From positions 1,590,001-1,654,000 of the forward strand of contig CP053680.1 in assembly GCA_019623805.1 (NCBI GenBank): a DNA stretch of 64,000 nt, given 5' to 3'. The stretch is from Gammaproteobacteria bacterium (ex Lamellibrachia satsuma) (GTDB lineage: Bacteria; Pseudomonadota; Gammaproteobacteria; Chromatiales; Chromatiaceae). Under the pieces are notes generated by a model. That model was not told the DNA's origin, ran no database searches, and worked only from the letters and a program-made list of their open reading frames with translations. Below are positions 9,783-19,712 of this stretch, piece by piece (the first letter of the stretch is position 1; the number at the start of each line of letters is the position of its first letter). A program made the translations under genes and the position numbers.

Positions 9783-9985
9783 GAATCTTCTCCGATTGCT
9801 GTGACCTGATGCTCCGGGTCCCACTACCTACACCCGGTCTCAACGCTTCGTCGGCGGGATACCGTAACAGACAGTTTAGCAGGCAAACCGGCCAATCCTA
9901 GTAAAAACCCTGCATTGGTCTGCTTGCAATGACAATTCCAGGGTTATCCAATAACGAAAAGGAAAAAAACGTACAATCACCCTAT

Positions 9986-10795
9986 ATGAAACCCTCATCC
10001 CGCAAACTACCGATCGTACTCACCATTGGTGGCCACGATCCCGGTGGTGGCGCCGGCATACAGGCCGATATCGAGGCAGTCGGCGCGAATGGTTGCCACT
10101 GCTCCACTGCAATCACTTGCCTGACACTGCAGGACAGCTGCGACGTGCAGGCAGTGATGCCACTTCCCGCCGAGCAGGTCATCGCCCAAGCAGAGACCGT
10201 TCTGAAAGACTGCCAGGTCTCAGTCATCAAGATCGGCCTGCTGGGAGACGTAGTCATCGCCCATGCTATAGCCGGGCTGCTGCGGGAGCATGAAAACATC
10301 CCAGTGGTTCTCGATCCTGTGCTGGCGGCTGGCGGCGGCACCCCGCTGGCCACGGAGAGCCTATTGTCGACTATCCGGCAACAGCTGCTGCCGCTATGTA
10401 CCTTGATCACCCCAAACAGCCCTGAGGCCCGTCGCCTGGCACCCCATGAGGAGACACTTGAACAGTGCGCCCACACTCTGCTCAAAACCGGCGCTGAACA
10501 TGTTCTGATCACCGGTACCCATGAGCAGAGTGACCGCGTAACCAACCGTCTCTACGACAAGACGGGGTTGCTCAATCAAGCCGATTGGCAGCGCCTGCCC
10601 GGCGAGTACCACGGCTCAGGCTGCACCCTGGCTGCCGCCATCGCAGCCAATATGGCAAGTGGAAAAGATCTAATCGAAGCGGTCAATAGTGCCCAGCAAT
10701 ACACCTGGAAGACGCTATTGAATGGCTTTCGCAGCGGTCGCTGCCAATCCCTGCCGGACAGACTGCAGCGCCAAAGCAACCAACCCGAAACATGA
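9986..10795 (+). CDS. thiD: Hydroxymethylpyrimidine/phosphomethylpyrimidine kinase
   Basis: Makes HMP-pyrophosphate for thiamine synthesis. The ribokinase-fold signature starts at once (VLTIGGHDPGGGAGIQADIEAV). VLDPVLAAGGGTPL, LITPNSPEARRL and the anion-hole GSGCTLAAAIAANMA are all in place. The preferred start is MKPSSRKLP; the frame also offers an ATG at 9929. The stop overlaps the thiE start as ATGA, so the two are translationally coupled. Confidence 0.94.
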   Translation: MKPSSRKLPIVLTIGGHDPGGGAGIQADIEAVGANGCHCSTAITCLTLQDSCDVQAVMPLPAEQVIAQAETVLKDCQVSVIKIGLLGDVVIAHAIAGLLREHENIPVVLDPVLAAGGGTPLATESLLSTIRQQLLPLCTLITPNSPEARRLAPHEETLEQCAHTLLKTGAEHVLITGTHEQSDRVTNRLYDKTGLLNQADWQRLPGEYHGSGCTLAAAIAANMASGKDLIEAVNSAQQYTWKTLLNGFRSGRCQSLPDRLQRQSNQPET

Positions 10796-11439
10796 ACAGA
10801 GTTACCCGGCTGCATGGCCTCTACGCCATCACTGACACGGCACTTGCACAGAACCGAAACCTGGCTGAACAAGTCGCCCAAGCCCTGTTGGGAGGCGCGC
10901 GCATCATCCAGTACCGGGACAAAAGTGGCGACAGGTCACGCCGACAGGCCGAGGCAAAAAGCCTGCTCAAGCTGTGCCGGAAGCACCATGCGCTGCTGCT
11001 GATCAACGACGACCTGGAACTGGCGAAAAGCATCGGCGCCGACGGTATCCACCTGGGCCGTGACGACGCCTTCCTGCCACAGGCAAGAGCACTGCTGGGA
11101 CCGGAGGCTATCATCGGCGTCTCCTGCTACAACCAGCTTGAACTGGCCCGTGAAGCGAGCCGCGCTGGAGCGGACTATATAGCCTTCGGGCGCTTCTTCC
11201 CCTCACAGACAAAACCCGATGCGGTACAGGCCGATCCCGAATTGCTGCGCCAGGCCAGCCGTGAACTGCCTCAGCCACAGGTTGCCATCGGCGGCATTAC
11301 GCCGGAGAATGGCGGCCCACTAATAGACGCGGGCGCCGATATGCTGGCTGTCATCGAAGCGATTTTCAACCAGACAGACATTCGACTCGCCGCTGCAAGA
11401 TTCAGCAAACTATTCCAACCGGAGGATTTACCACGATGA
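10792..11439 (+). CDS. thiE: Thiamine-phosphate synthase
   Basis: Joins HMP-pyrophosphate and the thiazole phosphate to give thiamine phosphate. The TIM-barrel landmarks are [32 protein letters not shown] and a C-terminal AIGGIT. The usual GPxFPTxTK segment reads GRFFPSQTK. At 215 residues its length is normal. It overlaps both neighbours by four bases (ATGA), making thiD-thiE-hemL a tightly coupled unit that links thiamine and tetrapyrrole synthesis. Confidence 0.93.
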   Translation: MNRVTRLHGLYAITDTALAQNRNLAEQVAQALLGGARIIQYRDKSGDRSRRQAEAKSLLKLCRKHHALLLINDDLELAKSIGADGIHLGRDDAFLPQARALLGPEAIIGVSCYNQLELAREASRAGADYIAFGRFFPSQTKPDAVQADPELLRQASRELPQPQVAIGGITPENGGPLIDAGADMLAVIEAIFNQTDIRLAAARFSKLFQPEDLPR

Positions 11440-12719
11440 GCCGTTCTCACGACCTTTTCGCCCATGCACAGCAACATATTCCCGGCGGCGTGAATTCACC
11501 GGTGCGGGCCTTCAAGGGTGTCGGCGGTGACCCGGTATTCATCGACTGCGCCGCCGGACCCTACATCTTCGACCCGGACGGCACACGTTATATCGACTAT
11601 GTTGGCTCCTGGGGGCCGATGATTCTGGGACACGCCCATCACGAGGTGATCGAGGCAGTCGCTTCTGTTATCGACAAAGGATTGAGTTTCGGTGCCCCCA
11701 CCGAACTTGAGAGCCTGATGGCGGACAAAGTCTGCGAACTGGTACCGAGCATGGACATGGTGCGCATGGTCAGCTCCGGCACCGAGGCCACCATGTCGGC
11801 GATCCGCCTCGCCCGGGGTTACACAGGCCGGGACAAGATCGTGAAATTCGAAGGCTGTTACCATGGTCACTCCGACTCCCTGCTGGTGAAGGCGGGCTCC
11901 GGCATGTTGACCCTGGGTGAACCCTCCTCCCCCGGCGTACCCGCCTCATTGGCAGAGCACACCATCACCCTCAACTACAACGATGCGGAGCAGGTCAAAG
12001 AGACCTTCGCCAAGATCGGTGATGAGATCGCCTGCATCATCGTCGAGCCGGTAGCGGGTAATATGAACTGCATCCCTCCGGTCCCAGGCTTTCTTGAGAC
12101 CCTGCGCGAAGTCTGCGACCAGCACGGCAGTGTACTGATCTTCGATGAGGTTATGACCGGCTTTCGCGTCGCCCTGGGCGGAGTACAAGGCTACTACGGC
12201 ATCAAACCTGACCTCACCACCCTGGGCAAAGTGATCGGCGGCGGCATGCCGGTTGGCGCCTTCGGTGGCAAACAAGAGATCATGGAGAAGATCGCCCCGC
12301 TGGGTCCCGTCTACCAGGCCGGCACCCTCTCCGGCAACCCTGTAGCTATGACCGCCGGACTGCAAACTCTCGAGTTGATCTCCGTACCAGGCTTCTTCGA
12401 CACCCTCTCCGCCAAGGTGGAGACCCTGGTTACCGGCATTATGGAAAAGGCCAAAGCGGCAGGCATCCCGATGGCTGAAAACCACATAGGCGGCATGTTT
12501 GGCCTCTTCTTCACAGAAGCCGACAAGGTCACCGACTTTGCCGGTGCCACCGCATGCAACCCGGAGCGCTTCAAGCAGTTTTTCCACGCAATGCTGGATC
12601 GCGGCGTCTATCTCGCCCCCTCATCCTACGAGGCAGGCTTCGTCTCCGCCGCCCACTCCGATCAGGATCTGCAGACGACCATCGATGCCGCTGGCGAGGT
12701 TTTTGGGGAGATGCAATAG
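11436..12719 (+). CDS. hemL: Glutamate-1-semialdehyde 2,1-aminomutase
   Basis: PLP enzyme that makes 5-aminolevulinate, the first committed precursor of haem, sirohaem and haem d1. At 427 residues it has the expected length. It shows [16 protein letters not shown] at the N-terminus, [19 protein letters not shown], and the PLP lysine in [17 protein letters not shown]. Its product is the source of all the haem used by the many cytochromes downstream. A terminator follows the stop. Confidence 0.96.
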   Translation: MSRSHDLFAHAQQHIPGGVNSPVRAFKGVGGDPVFIDCAAGPYIFDPDGTRYIDYVGSWGPMILGHAHHEVIEAVASVIDKGLSFGAPTELESLMADKVCELVPSMDMVRMVSSGTEATMSAIRLARGYTGRDKIVKFEGCYHGHSDSLLVKAGSGMLTLGEPSSPGVPASLAEHTITLNYNDAEQVKETFAKIGDEIACIIVEPVAGNMNCIPPVPGFLETLREVCDQHGSVLIFDEVMTGFRVALGGVQGYYGIKPDLTTLGKVIGGGMPVGAFGGKQEIMEKIAPLGPVYQAGTLSGNPVAMTAGLQTLELISVPGFFDTLSAKVETLVTGIMEKAKAAGIPMAENHIGGMFGLFFTEADKVTDFAGATACNPERFKQFFHAMLDRGVYLAPSSYEAGFVSAAHSDQDLQTTIDAAGEVFGEMQ

Positions 12720-12735
12720 TAAGGATAAGGCTTAA

Positions 12736-12778
12736 AGGAGAAAGGGGAAGTATTCCGACCCCTTCTCTACTTTTTTAT
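12736..12778 (+). terminator. Rho-independent terminator after hemL
   Basis: The stem GGAGAAAGGGG pairs with CCCCTTCTCT (one bulged base), followed by six T. It lies 17 bases after the hemL stop and should end the thiD-thiE-hemL transcript. Confidence 0.75.
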
Positions 12779-12842
12779 TTACCCTCGATAGATGTTGGGG
12801 AACAGAATACTCACCCCCAGTCTCGAATGGATTTGGCGTGTC

Positions 12843-13385
12843 GTGAAGACTGAAGATATCCTGACTTTCTGGTATTCAAATCAGATGAGCCGACACTGGT
12901 TCTCATCCACAGCGGCTATCGACGCAGAGATTGTCGAGCGCTTTGAAACTATCTGGTCGCAAGCTGCTTCTGGGGAACTGACTACCTGGCTGAAGAGCCC
13001 AGAGGGATGCCTGGCGCTGGCCATCATCCTCGATCAGTTTCCCCTCAATATGTTTCGGGGCGAAATGAAGAGCTTCTCGACTGAACGTCAGGCCTTAGAG
13101 GTGGCGCATTATGCCGTCGATAGAGGTTTTGACCGCCAGCTACCCAAGGCCCAGGTCTCCTTTCTGTATATGCCTTTGATGCACAGCGAAGAGTTGGCCG
13201 ATCAGGAGCTGTCGGTGAGTCTGTTTGAAGCGGCCGGGTTAACGGAAAATACCCGTTTTGCCCGTCACCATCGAGAACTGATCCGGCGCTTTGGGCGTTT
13301 TCCCCACCGCAATGCGATCATTAATCGCAAAAGTACCACAGAGGAGTTGGACTATCTGGCCTCTCCGAAAGCCTTTAATGGCTAA
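12843..13385 (+). CDS. DUF924-family protein
   Basis: A helical cytoplasmic protein of unknown function from a family found across bacteria and eukaryotes. ILTFWYSNQMSRHWFSS, the central CLALAIILDQFPLNMFRG and RFGRFPHRNAIINRKSTTEE are strongly conserved landmarks. The GTG giving VKTEDILTFWYS is the most family-like start; the frame is open from an ATG at 12792. It is convergent with the outer membrane protein gene. Confidence 0.85.
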   Translation: MKTEDILTFWYSNQMSRHWFSSTAAIDAEIVERFETIWSQAASGELTTWLKSPEGCLALAIILDQFPLNMFRGEMKSFSTERQALEVAHYAVDRGFDRQLPKAQVSFLYMPLMHSEELADQELSVSLFEAAGLTENTRFARHHRELIRRFGRFPHRNAIINRKSTTEELDYLASPKAFNG

Positions 13386-13446
13386 TTTGTGGGGAAATCA
13401 CCATGAATAAATCTGCCACCTTTTCCTTTCCTCTTTCCGTCAAGGC

Positions 13447-14097
13447 CTAGAATTTATAGGAGACGCCTAGCGAGACCACAGGATAGTACTTGAAGTTCTC
13501 GAGGTCGCTTTCCACACGCTGCTCTTCGGCTGCCAAATCGTCGGCATCCACAATGCCAGCATCGGCGCCAAACGGCGTCAAACTGACGTCGGGTGACCCT
13601 TGAAACAAGACTCCCACATCGAGATTAAAGCCCCAGCCCTTGTCAGCGCTAACGGCATTGCCCCAGCCGATACCAAGATAGGGGGCAGTGGAATTAAAAC
13701 CGATGAGTGCATCGAGCCCTACATCGTAGTCGGTACCGCCAATATTCAAAGAACCGCCGACAGGCAGCGCACGGCCAGTTAGCTCGTTATTGTTGGACAT
13801 CATGCCGGCACTGAAGCGGAAGCCGGAATCGAACGGGTGCCAGTCGGCCAGCAGCGAAATCGTCTGAAGATCCATCGTCAGGTCGTAATCTGTATCATCC
13901 AGCGTATACGAGTAATCATAATTAAAACCATTGACACCCAAGCGCGCGTTCAGCGACTCAGTTATTCCCAAAGTGCCTTCCAGGCCCAATCCCAGAGAGC
14001 CTGCCTTACCGGTCAATGCAAAGCCTTCAGCCATCGCATTATTTCCAAGCAGCCCCATTCCGAGCAATGCCACCATAAGACCAAGCTTTCTTTTCAT
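13447..14097 (-). CDS. Outer-membrane beta-barrel protein
   Basis: Starts MKRKLGLMVALLGMGLLG with a signal peptide cleaved near NAMAEG. The mature protein alternates hydrophobic and polar residues (LGLGLEGTLGITESLNARLGVNG...) and ends in YKF, the aromatic terminal residue used for outer-membrane assembly. The length, about 195 mature residues, fits an eight-stranded barrel. Its function is unknown. Confidence 0.75.
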   Translation of the reverse strand: MKRKLGLMVALLGMGLLGNNAMAEGFALTGKAGSLGLGLEGTLGITESLNARLGVNGFNYDYSYTLDDTDYDLTMDLQTISLLADWHPFDSGFRFSAGMMSNNNELTGRALPVGGSLNIGGTDYDVGLDALIGFNSTAPYLGIGWGNAVSADKGWGFNLDVGVLFQGSPDVSLTPFGADAGIVDADDLAAEEQRVESDLENFKYYPVVSLGVSYKF

Positions 14098-14568
14098 CCC
14101 TTTCTCCCCAACCAATCAACAGAATTCCAATTAATTCTATTTCTTTTTTAACATTCGGGAATGCGATGGGGTCACAGAACGAGAGGTCAGGCCTTGATTA
14201 CGAAAAGGAACAGATTTATTTTCATGAGAACCACTCCCTACGCAGGCGGCAAAGACGAAAGCCATCCTTTGTGTCTGGTTAGCAATACATCCCTGTCACT
14301 AACCTTGATACAAGGCGGGACTTCCCTGCCCCCTTCGAATCTCATCGGCCATCCTTGTTAGGAATTAATATACTATCCGTGCCCGGGCAGTGCCATCAGA
14401 AAATCTACGCCAATTGTAGGAATTATCTGAAAGCATTGGGACTTCTCAGGGAGCAGTGAATTTGTTCTCTGACCCGGTCACAATTGTTTTCAAATAAAAT
14501 CTGGACAATAATCGGCTGACAATAAAATTATTCAGAATGGAAGGGAGTCCGATCGAGGAGATATCCAC
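14098..14568. other. Intergenic region without a gene
   Basis: A 471-base space between divergent genes. It must hold the promoter of the outer membrane protein gene (AT-rich 14125-14155) and of the PstS-like gene. Short frames here show no family features or ribosome binding sites. No tRNA or clear hairpin was seen. Confidence 0.6.
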
Positions 14569-15468
14569 TTGTACCTTACCGTTCGCCACTTCATCCTCAC
14601 CTGCCTGCTCTGTCTTACTATTTCTCCTGCTTACAGCGACACTTTGACCTGGGTTGGCTGCGGCATCACTAAAAAGGCATTCATGGCTGAGTTGAGCCTC
14701 GCCTACCAACGGAAGACAAAGACAGAGATCCTACTCTCCGGTGGTGGAGCCACAAAGGGCATACGTCAGGTCGCTGCCAACAAAGTTGACATTGGCGGTA
14801 GTTGCCGTAACAAACTGTGGGATGATCCCGCAGAGAAATCGGTTCAATTTCACCCCGTTGCCTGGGATGCGCTGGTGGTCATCACCCATGAGAATAATCC
14901 GATAAACAACATCTCACTGCAGGATCTGAAAGCGGTCTACACGGGCAAAATCACCAACTGGACGCAGTTGGGCGGGAATGACCAACCAATCAACTTACTG
15001 ATTCGCAAGGGTAAGATTTCAGGTGTTGGCCACACCATCCGGGAATATCTTTTTGCTGCACCTGACATGGAATTCGCCTCTGACATCACTTTTCCCTCAT
15101 CAGGCCCGCTGGAACAGGAGACTGAAAGCAATCTCAACAGCCTGGCGATCACCGGCGTCAGCAGCGCCCGAAAACGCAATGTCAAAATCCTAAAACTTGA
15201 AGGCAAGGCCCCTACCTATGAAAACATCAAATCGGGGACCTATCTGCTCTATCGACCACTCTATCTGGTGAGTAGTTTCAGGAACAGTAACCGAAGCGAG
15301 GTTATGAAGTTCATCCATTTTGCCAACAGTTCGCTAGGTCGGGAGGTAATCCGGCACAACGGAGTCGTTCCCTACATGGATGGGCTCCACCTGGTCAACA
15401 AGCTAAACCAGCAACGACGAATCAGCCGCAAGATGCGACTCGAGAGGAGGAGATCCAACAAGGATTAA
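14569..15468 (+). CDS. PstS-like phosphate-binding protein, TTG start
   Basis: Secreted substrate-binding protein of the PstS/PBP-like type (299 residues). The signal peptide runs to SPAYSD. The ligand loop LLSGGGATKGIRQVAANKVDIGGSCR and the segment DLKAVYTGKITNWTQLGG are typical of phosphate-binding members. The start is a TTG with GAGGAG 8 bases upstream. No pst transport genes lie beside it, so it may act as an orphan binding protein or signalling module. The tail is strongly basic (RRISRKMRLERRRSNKD). Confidence 0.75.
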   Translation: MYLTVRHFILTCLLCLTISPAYSDTLTWVGCGITKKAFMAELSLAYQRKTKTEILLSGGGATKGIRQVAANKVDIGGSCRNKLWDDPAEKSVQFHPVAWDALVVITHENNPINNISLQDLKAVYTGKITNWTQLGGNDQPINLLIRKGKISGVGHTIREYLFAAPDMEFASDITFPSSGPLEQETESNLNSLAITGVSSARKRNVKILKLEGKAPTYENIKSGTYLLYRPLYLVSSFRNSNRSEVMKFIHFANSSLGREVIRHNGVVPYMDGLHLVNKLNQQRRISRKMRLERRRSNKD

Positions 15469-15512
15469 GCGTGGTATTTTAACTAACCTCTGCCCCACCT
15501 TCTTATCCAGTT

Positions 15513-15548
15513 GTTCGCCTCGCTGCGAAGGTCCACTGGACCTTCGGT
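15513..15548. repeat. 36-base direct repeat with nested palindromes, copy 1
   Basis: Identical over 36 bases to the copy at 15635. It contains two small stem-loops: TTCGC..GCGAA and AAGGTCCA..TGGACCTT. It lies after the PstS-like gene. Confidence 0.85.
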
Positions 15549-15615
15549 GGTGACTCTAAGGAAATCTTTCCTCGCCATCCCTGGCGCTGCTATAGCGTTC
15601 TAAATCAACCCCAGC

Positions 15616-15632
15616 CCGGACATCCTGTCCGG
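15616..15632. repeat. Small perfect hairpin between the direct repeats
   Basis: CCGGACA, three-base loop, TGTCCGG. It has no T-run, so it is not an obvious terminator. Confidence 0.6.
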
Positions 15633-15634
15633 TC

Positions 15635-15670
15635 GTTCGCCTCGCTGCGAAGGTCCACTGGACCTTCGGT
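15635..15670. repeat. 36-base direct repeat with nested palindromes, copy 2
   Basis: Second identical copy, 122 bases after the first and just upstream of the DedA-PAP2 gene. The same nested palindromes are present. Confidence 0.85.
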
Positions 15671-15719
15671 CAAGGCTCACCCTTTTCCCTTTGTCCTTTT
15701 ACCTTTATCCTCTCACCCC

Positions 15720-17711
15720 GTGACCGACCTTCTCAGCCTACTATTGGAATGGATCTCGAACCACACCCTATGGGCAGGTGTTGTGGTGTTTCTGGTCGCC
15801 TTTTCCGAGTCGGTGGCCGTTGTCGGACTTCTTGTACCAGGCGTGGTAATGATGTTTGGTTTCGGCGCCCTGATCGCCACCGGCACACTGGCATTCTGGC
15901 CGGTCTTCTGGTGGGCGGTCGGAGGCGCTATCGCCGGGGACGGACTCAGCTTCTGGCTTGGCAGACACTACAAGGATCGACTGCACAATCTCTGGCCCTT
16001 CAGCCGCCACCCGGAAACCCTGCAGCGCGGCACTGAATTCTTTAGAAAATATGGCGGCAAGAGTGTCGCCATCGGTCGTTTTTTCGGCCCGGTGCGGGCG
16101 ATCATTCCTCTGGTTGCCGGTATGCTGGAGATGTCGGCCTGGCGCTTCTTTTTCGCCAATTCTTTCTCTGCCCTGATCTGGGCACCTGCCTACCTGCTGC
16201 CAGGCATCGTCTTCGGAGCCTCTCTCGAACTCGCGGCCGAAGTCGCTTTCCGGCTGGTGGCGGTTCTGCTCTTGGGCGTGGGGGGAATCTGGCTGATTTT
16301 CTCCTTTTCACGTCGACTGTTCCGGCTGATTCGACCTCACGCCACCCGGATCGTCCAGACCATCACCAATTGGGGCGCCAGACACCCCTTCCTGGGCGAG
16401 ATCGCCAGCGCCCTGGATAATCCCTCCCATCCGGAAGCCAGGGGATTCGGCATCCTGGCAACTCTGCTGTTGCTGGGCACCTTTCTGTTCGGGCTGCTCG
16501 CGGCAATGGTGTTGGAAGGAACACTGATCAGCCAACCCGATCACTGGGTCTTCAACGGACTGCAGAGTCTGCGCAATCCCTGGTCAGACAACCTGATGCT
16601 CCATCTCAGCCGTTTTGCCGACCCCTCAACGATCAGCGTGGTGACTCTTGCGGTGGGAATTTTCCTGCTCCGGGAGCGCCACCTTCCGGCACTGCAACAC
16701 TGGCTGGCTGCTGTGCTCTTTGGACTGCTTACTCCGCTACTGTTGAAATATAGCTTGCAGATTCCCCGTCCGATGGAGGGTATCGAAGGGCTGGGACCCT
16801 GGGCGTTTCCCAGCGCCCATGTCCTACGCGCTACCGTGACCTACGGCTTTCTTGCCATCCTTATCGCCAGGGTTCTACCGTTGAATCTGCGCTGGCTGCC
16901 CTACAGCCTGGCCAGCTCCATTATCGCAGGCGTAGCGCTCTCCCGGCTTTACCTGGGCGCGCACTGGCTGAGTGATGTAGTCGCCAGTCTGCTGTTGGGC
17001 ACTGCCTGGATCGCAGCCCTGGGCATGGCCTGGTATCGGCATGCCGAGTTGGAACGTCACTGGTTGGGACTCACGCTCAGTGCAATGATCGCCGCCGGTT
17101 TCGCCACCGCTCTGGGAAGCCACCTCTATCAGACTGAGGATTTCCAGCGCTACCGCCCTGCCCCACCGACCCAGACGATCAGCCTGCAAGCTTGGCAACA
17201 GAGCGCAGCCGACTCGCTGCCCCGCCATCGGCACGATATACGTGAACGACTGGATCACCCATTCAACGTTCAGCTTGCCGGACCGCCACAGCCGCTGATC
17301 GACACCCTGGAGAGCCGGGGCTGGCAGCGGGCAGAGATGCTGGGATGGCACAATCTGCTACGCATGCTCTCACCTTCTCTGGCGCTGCGGGAACTTCCCC
17401 TTTTGCCCCAGGTTCACGACGGCAGTTACGAAAGCATCACACTGGTAAAACACCCCGATGCAGGTGAACAGTTGGTATTACGCCTCTGGTCCACACCCGT
17501 GATTTTACGGCCATTACAACAACCTGTCTGGATCGGCAACGTCTCCCGCCAGCGCCAGGCATACCTGCTCGGCCTGTTGACCTATCCCGTCACGGAGAGC
17601 AACTTTCAGACACCGCTGGAGATTCTGAATAAAGACAGTGCAGATTTCCCCCGCATAGAGAGGAAAGAGCCGGACTCCCCGCTTCTCCTTGGGCCTGTCG
17701 ACGCAAGCTGA
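15720..17711 (+). CDS. DedA-PAP2-LssY fusion membrane protein
   Basis: Large inner-membrane protein of 663 residues made of three modules. Residues 1-200 are a DedA/SNARE-associated domain (FSESVAVVGLLVPG, GRFFGPVRAIIPLVAG). About 250-450 is a PAP2 phosphatase with the complete signature: KYSLQIPRP (KX6RP), FPSAH (PSGH variant) and SRLYLGAHWLSD (SRX5HX3D). The remainder is an LssY-like C-terminal domain. Such fusions probably handle undecaprenyl or other lipid phosphates. The start is a GTG without a clear ribosome binding site, so the exact N-terminus is less certain. Confidence 0.88.
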   Translation: MTDLLSLLLEWISNHTLWAGVVVFLVAFSESVAVVGLLVPGVVMMFGFGALIATGTLAFWPVFWWAVGGAIAGDGLSFWLGRHYKDRLHNLWPFSRHPETLQRGTEFFRKYGGKSVAIGRFFGPVRAIIPLVAGMLEMSAWRFFFANSFSALIWAPAYLLPGIVFGASLELAAEVAFRLVAVLLLGVGGIWLIFSFSRRLFRLIRPHATRIVQTITNWGARHPFLGEIASALDNPSHPEARGFGILATLLLLGTFLFGLLAAMVLEGTLISQPDHWVFNGLQSLRNPWSDNLMLHLSRFADPSTISVVTLAVGIFLLRERHLPALQHWLAAVLFGLLTPLLLKYSLQIPRPMEGIEGLGPWAFPSAHVLRATVTYGFLAILIARVLPLNLRWLPYSLASSIIAGVALSRLYLGAHWLSDVVASLLLGTAWIAALGMAWYRHAELERHWLGLTLSAMIAAGFATALGSHLYQTEDFQRYRPAPPTQTISLQAWQQSAADSLPRHRHDIRERLDHPFNVQLAGPPQPLIDTLESRGWQRAEMLGWHNLLRMLSPSLALRELPLLPQVHDGSYESITLVKHPDAGEQLVLRLWSTPVILRPLQQPVWIGNVSRQRQAYLLGLLTYPVTESNFQTPLEILNKDSADFPRIERKEPDSPLLLGPVDAS

Positions 17712-17836
17712 ACCAGGCCGTCGAATGCGGGCAAATGGACAGGTCGAAATTTCAGTTAACAAAGTATGTGCCGATACAGGATTGAGCATGATGCGAACCG
17801 TTTTCGGCACAGATACTCTTTTCGGCGAATAGGCCC

Positions 17837-19693
17837 ATGATAGACGCAGCACCCTCACTTGGCAGCCGCAGATACCACCGACTTACCATAGCGACCCTAA
17901 TCTGCTTACTCCTCTCGTTTATCCAGACCAGTTTCGTCGAGGCGAAAGAGAGAGAGGAGGTGACAATCGGCGTGCTTGCCAAACGGGGTGCGGCCAAGAC
18001 CACTGTCAAGTGGGGTGCCACAGCCGCCTACCTCACGCAGCGTTTACCCAACTACAGTTTTCGTATCGTGCCCATGCCATTCGATGACATACCGATACTG
18101 GTCAAAAACCAGTTGATGGACTTCGTCATCGTCAATTCCGGAATCTACATCGATCTCGCCCATAAATACCGGGTACAGAGAGTGCTGACGATGGTCAACC
18201 AACTGTCACCTGGCATCAACACAACCCATTTCGGCAGCGTTATCTTTACCCGTTCTGACAATAAGCGCATACATTCCCTGGATGATCTGGAGAAGCAACG
18301 GGTTGCCGCCGTACACTCAACATCCCTGGGTGGATGGATCATGGCATTGAGCGAGATCCGGAAAGCGGGGCTGGACGAATACGATTTTGCCTCCCTGGAG
18401 TTTCTCAATACCCACGATGATGTGGTACAGGCGATCCTGGAGCGCAGAGCCGACGTCGGCATTGTCCGTACCGATACCCTCGAACGCATGGAGAAAGAGG
18501 GCAAAATCAGGACTGGGCCACTGCATGTCATCAACGAACAGCAGTTCAGTGATTTTCCCTATGCGGTCAGCACCCCACTCTACCCGGAGTGGCCAATTGC
18601 CAAACTCCCCCATACCTCCTCCGAGTTGGCACGCCAGGTGGCAGTTGCCCTGCTGCAGATGCCTACGGAGAGCACTGCAGCCAAAAACGCCAAAATCAAC
18701 GGCTGGAATATTCCCGAAAACTATCAGCCGGTGCGGGATGTCCTGCAACAACTGGCGCTTAGCCCCTTCGATCATGACTACAGAATCACTCTCAAGGCTG
18801 CAATCAAAACCTACTGGTATTGGACTGCCCTCGTCATCGCTATCATGCTGCTGCTCGGCTTTCTGCTGCTGCGTGTTTCCCGACTCAACAAGGCGCTGAA
18901 TGCCCAACAGATCGACATGCGCCAGAATGAAGAGCGCCTGCACGCCACTTTTGAGCAGGCAGCTGTCGGCATCGCCCACACGAATGCCAGTGGCCAGATT
19001 CTCCGACTCAATCAAAAAATCTGTGAGATCACTGGTTACAGCGCCAGGGAACTCAAGGAGATGAACCTGAACGACCTTATCAGCGGTGAGGATCTTGCAA
19101 CCGAGATACAAAACCTGGACATGCTGCGTAGCGGTCAGTCCAGCAATATTTCGGTGCAGCTCAGGCTGTTGCGGCCGGATCAGTCTGACAAATGGATCAT
19201 GTTGAACATCTCAAGCATCAAGGATGAACAGGGCAGGATAAAGTACCTGGTTGCTGTCATGAACGACCTCGATCAACTCAAACGGCTGGAGGAGGAGGCC
19301 AGACGCAGCGAACAGCAGAAGAAACTCATCCTGGATATCGCCGGGGACGGCATTTTGGGTCTGGATCTGAATGCCAACCACACTTTCGTCAACCCTGCTG
19401 CCGCCCGCATGCTCGGTTATGAAGTCGACGAGATGCTGAACAAAAACAGCCACAAGATGTGGCACCACAGCCATGCGGACGGCAGCGGTTTTCGAGAAAA
19501 TGAATGCCCGATTACCCATGTATTGGCAAAGGGCCTGACCCACCGTGGCAAGGATGAGGTTTTCTGGCGTAAGGACGGCAGCAGTTTCCAGGCTGAATAC
19601 ACCAGTACACCAATCATTGAAAATGAGGTCATTACAGGCGCGGTGGTGATTTTTCGAAAGACAGTGAAAGACACAGCTACGGCAATCGATTGA
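17837..19693 (+). CDS. PhnD-like periplasmic sensor with two PAS domains, no output domain
   Basis: A signal/anchor segment (about 17-36) is followed by a periplasmic PhnD/phosphonate-binding-type domain to about residue 315, similar to the sensor part of TtrS-like kinases. A membrane helix lies at about 328-350 (YWYWTALVIAIMLLLGFLLL). Two PAS domains follow (about 365-490 and 495-615). No kinase, GGDEF or EAL domain is present; the protein ends just after the second PAS. The next gene, 19 bases on, is a diguanylate cyclase, so the pair may work together. The ligand is unknown. Confidence 0.82.
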   Translation: MIDAAPSLGSRRYHRLTIATLICLLLSFIQTSFVEAKEREEVTIGVLAKRGAAKTTVKWGATAAYLTQRLPNYSFRIVPMPFDDIPILVKNQLMDFVIVNSGIYIDLAHKYRVQRVLTMVNQLSPGINTTHFGSVIFTRSDNKRIHSLDDLEKQRVAAVHSTSLGGWIMALSEIRKAGLDEYDFASLEFLNTHDDVVQAILERRADVGIVRTDTLERMEKEGKIRTGPLHVINEQQFSDFPYAVSTPLYPEWPIAKLPHTSSELARQVAVALLQMPTESTAAKNAKINGWNIPENYQPVRDVLQQLALSPFDHDYRITLKAAIKTYWYWTALVIAIMLLLGFLLLRVSRLNKALNAQQIDMRQNEERLHATFEQAAVGIAHTNASGQILRLNQKICEITGYSARELKEMNLNDLISGEDLATEIQNLDMLRSGQSSNISVQLRLLRPDQSDKWIMLNISSIKDEQGRIKYLVAVMNDLDQLKRLEEEARRSEQQKKLILDIAGDGILGLDLNANHTFVNPAAARMLGYEVDEMLNKNSHKMWHHSHADGSGFRENECPITHVLAKGLTHRGKDEVFWRKDGSSFQAEYTSTPIIENEVITGAVVIFRKTVKDTATAID

Positions 19694-19712
19694 GATACCG
19701 GACATAGCTGTA

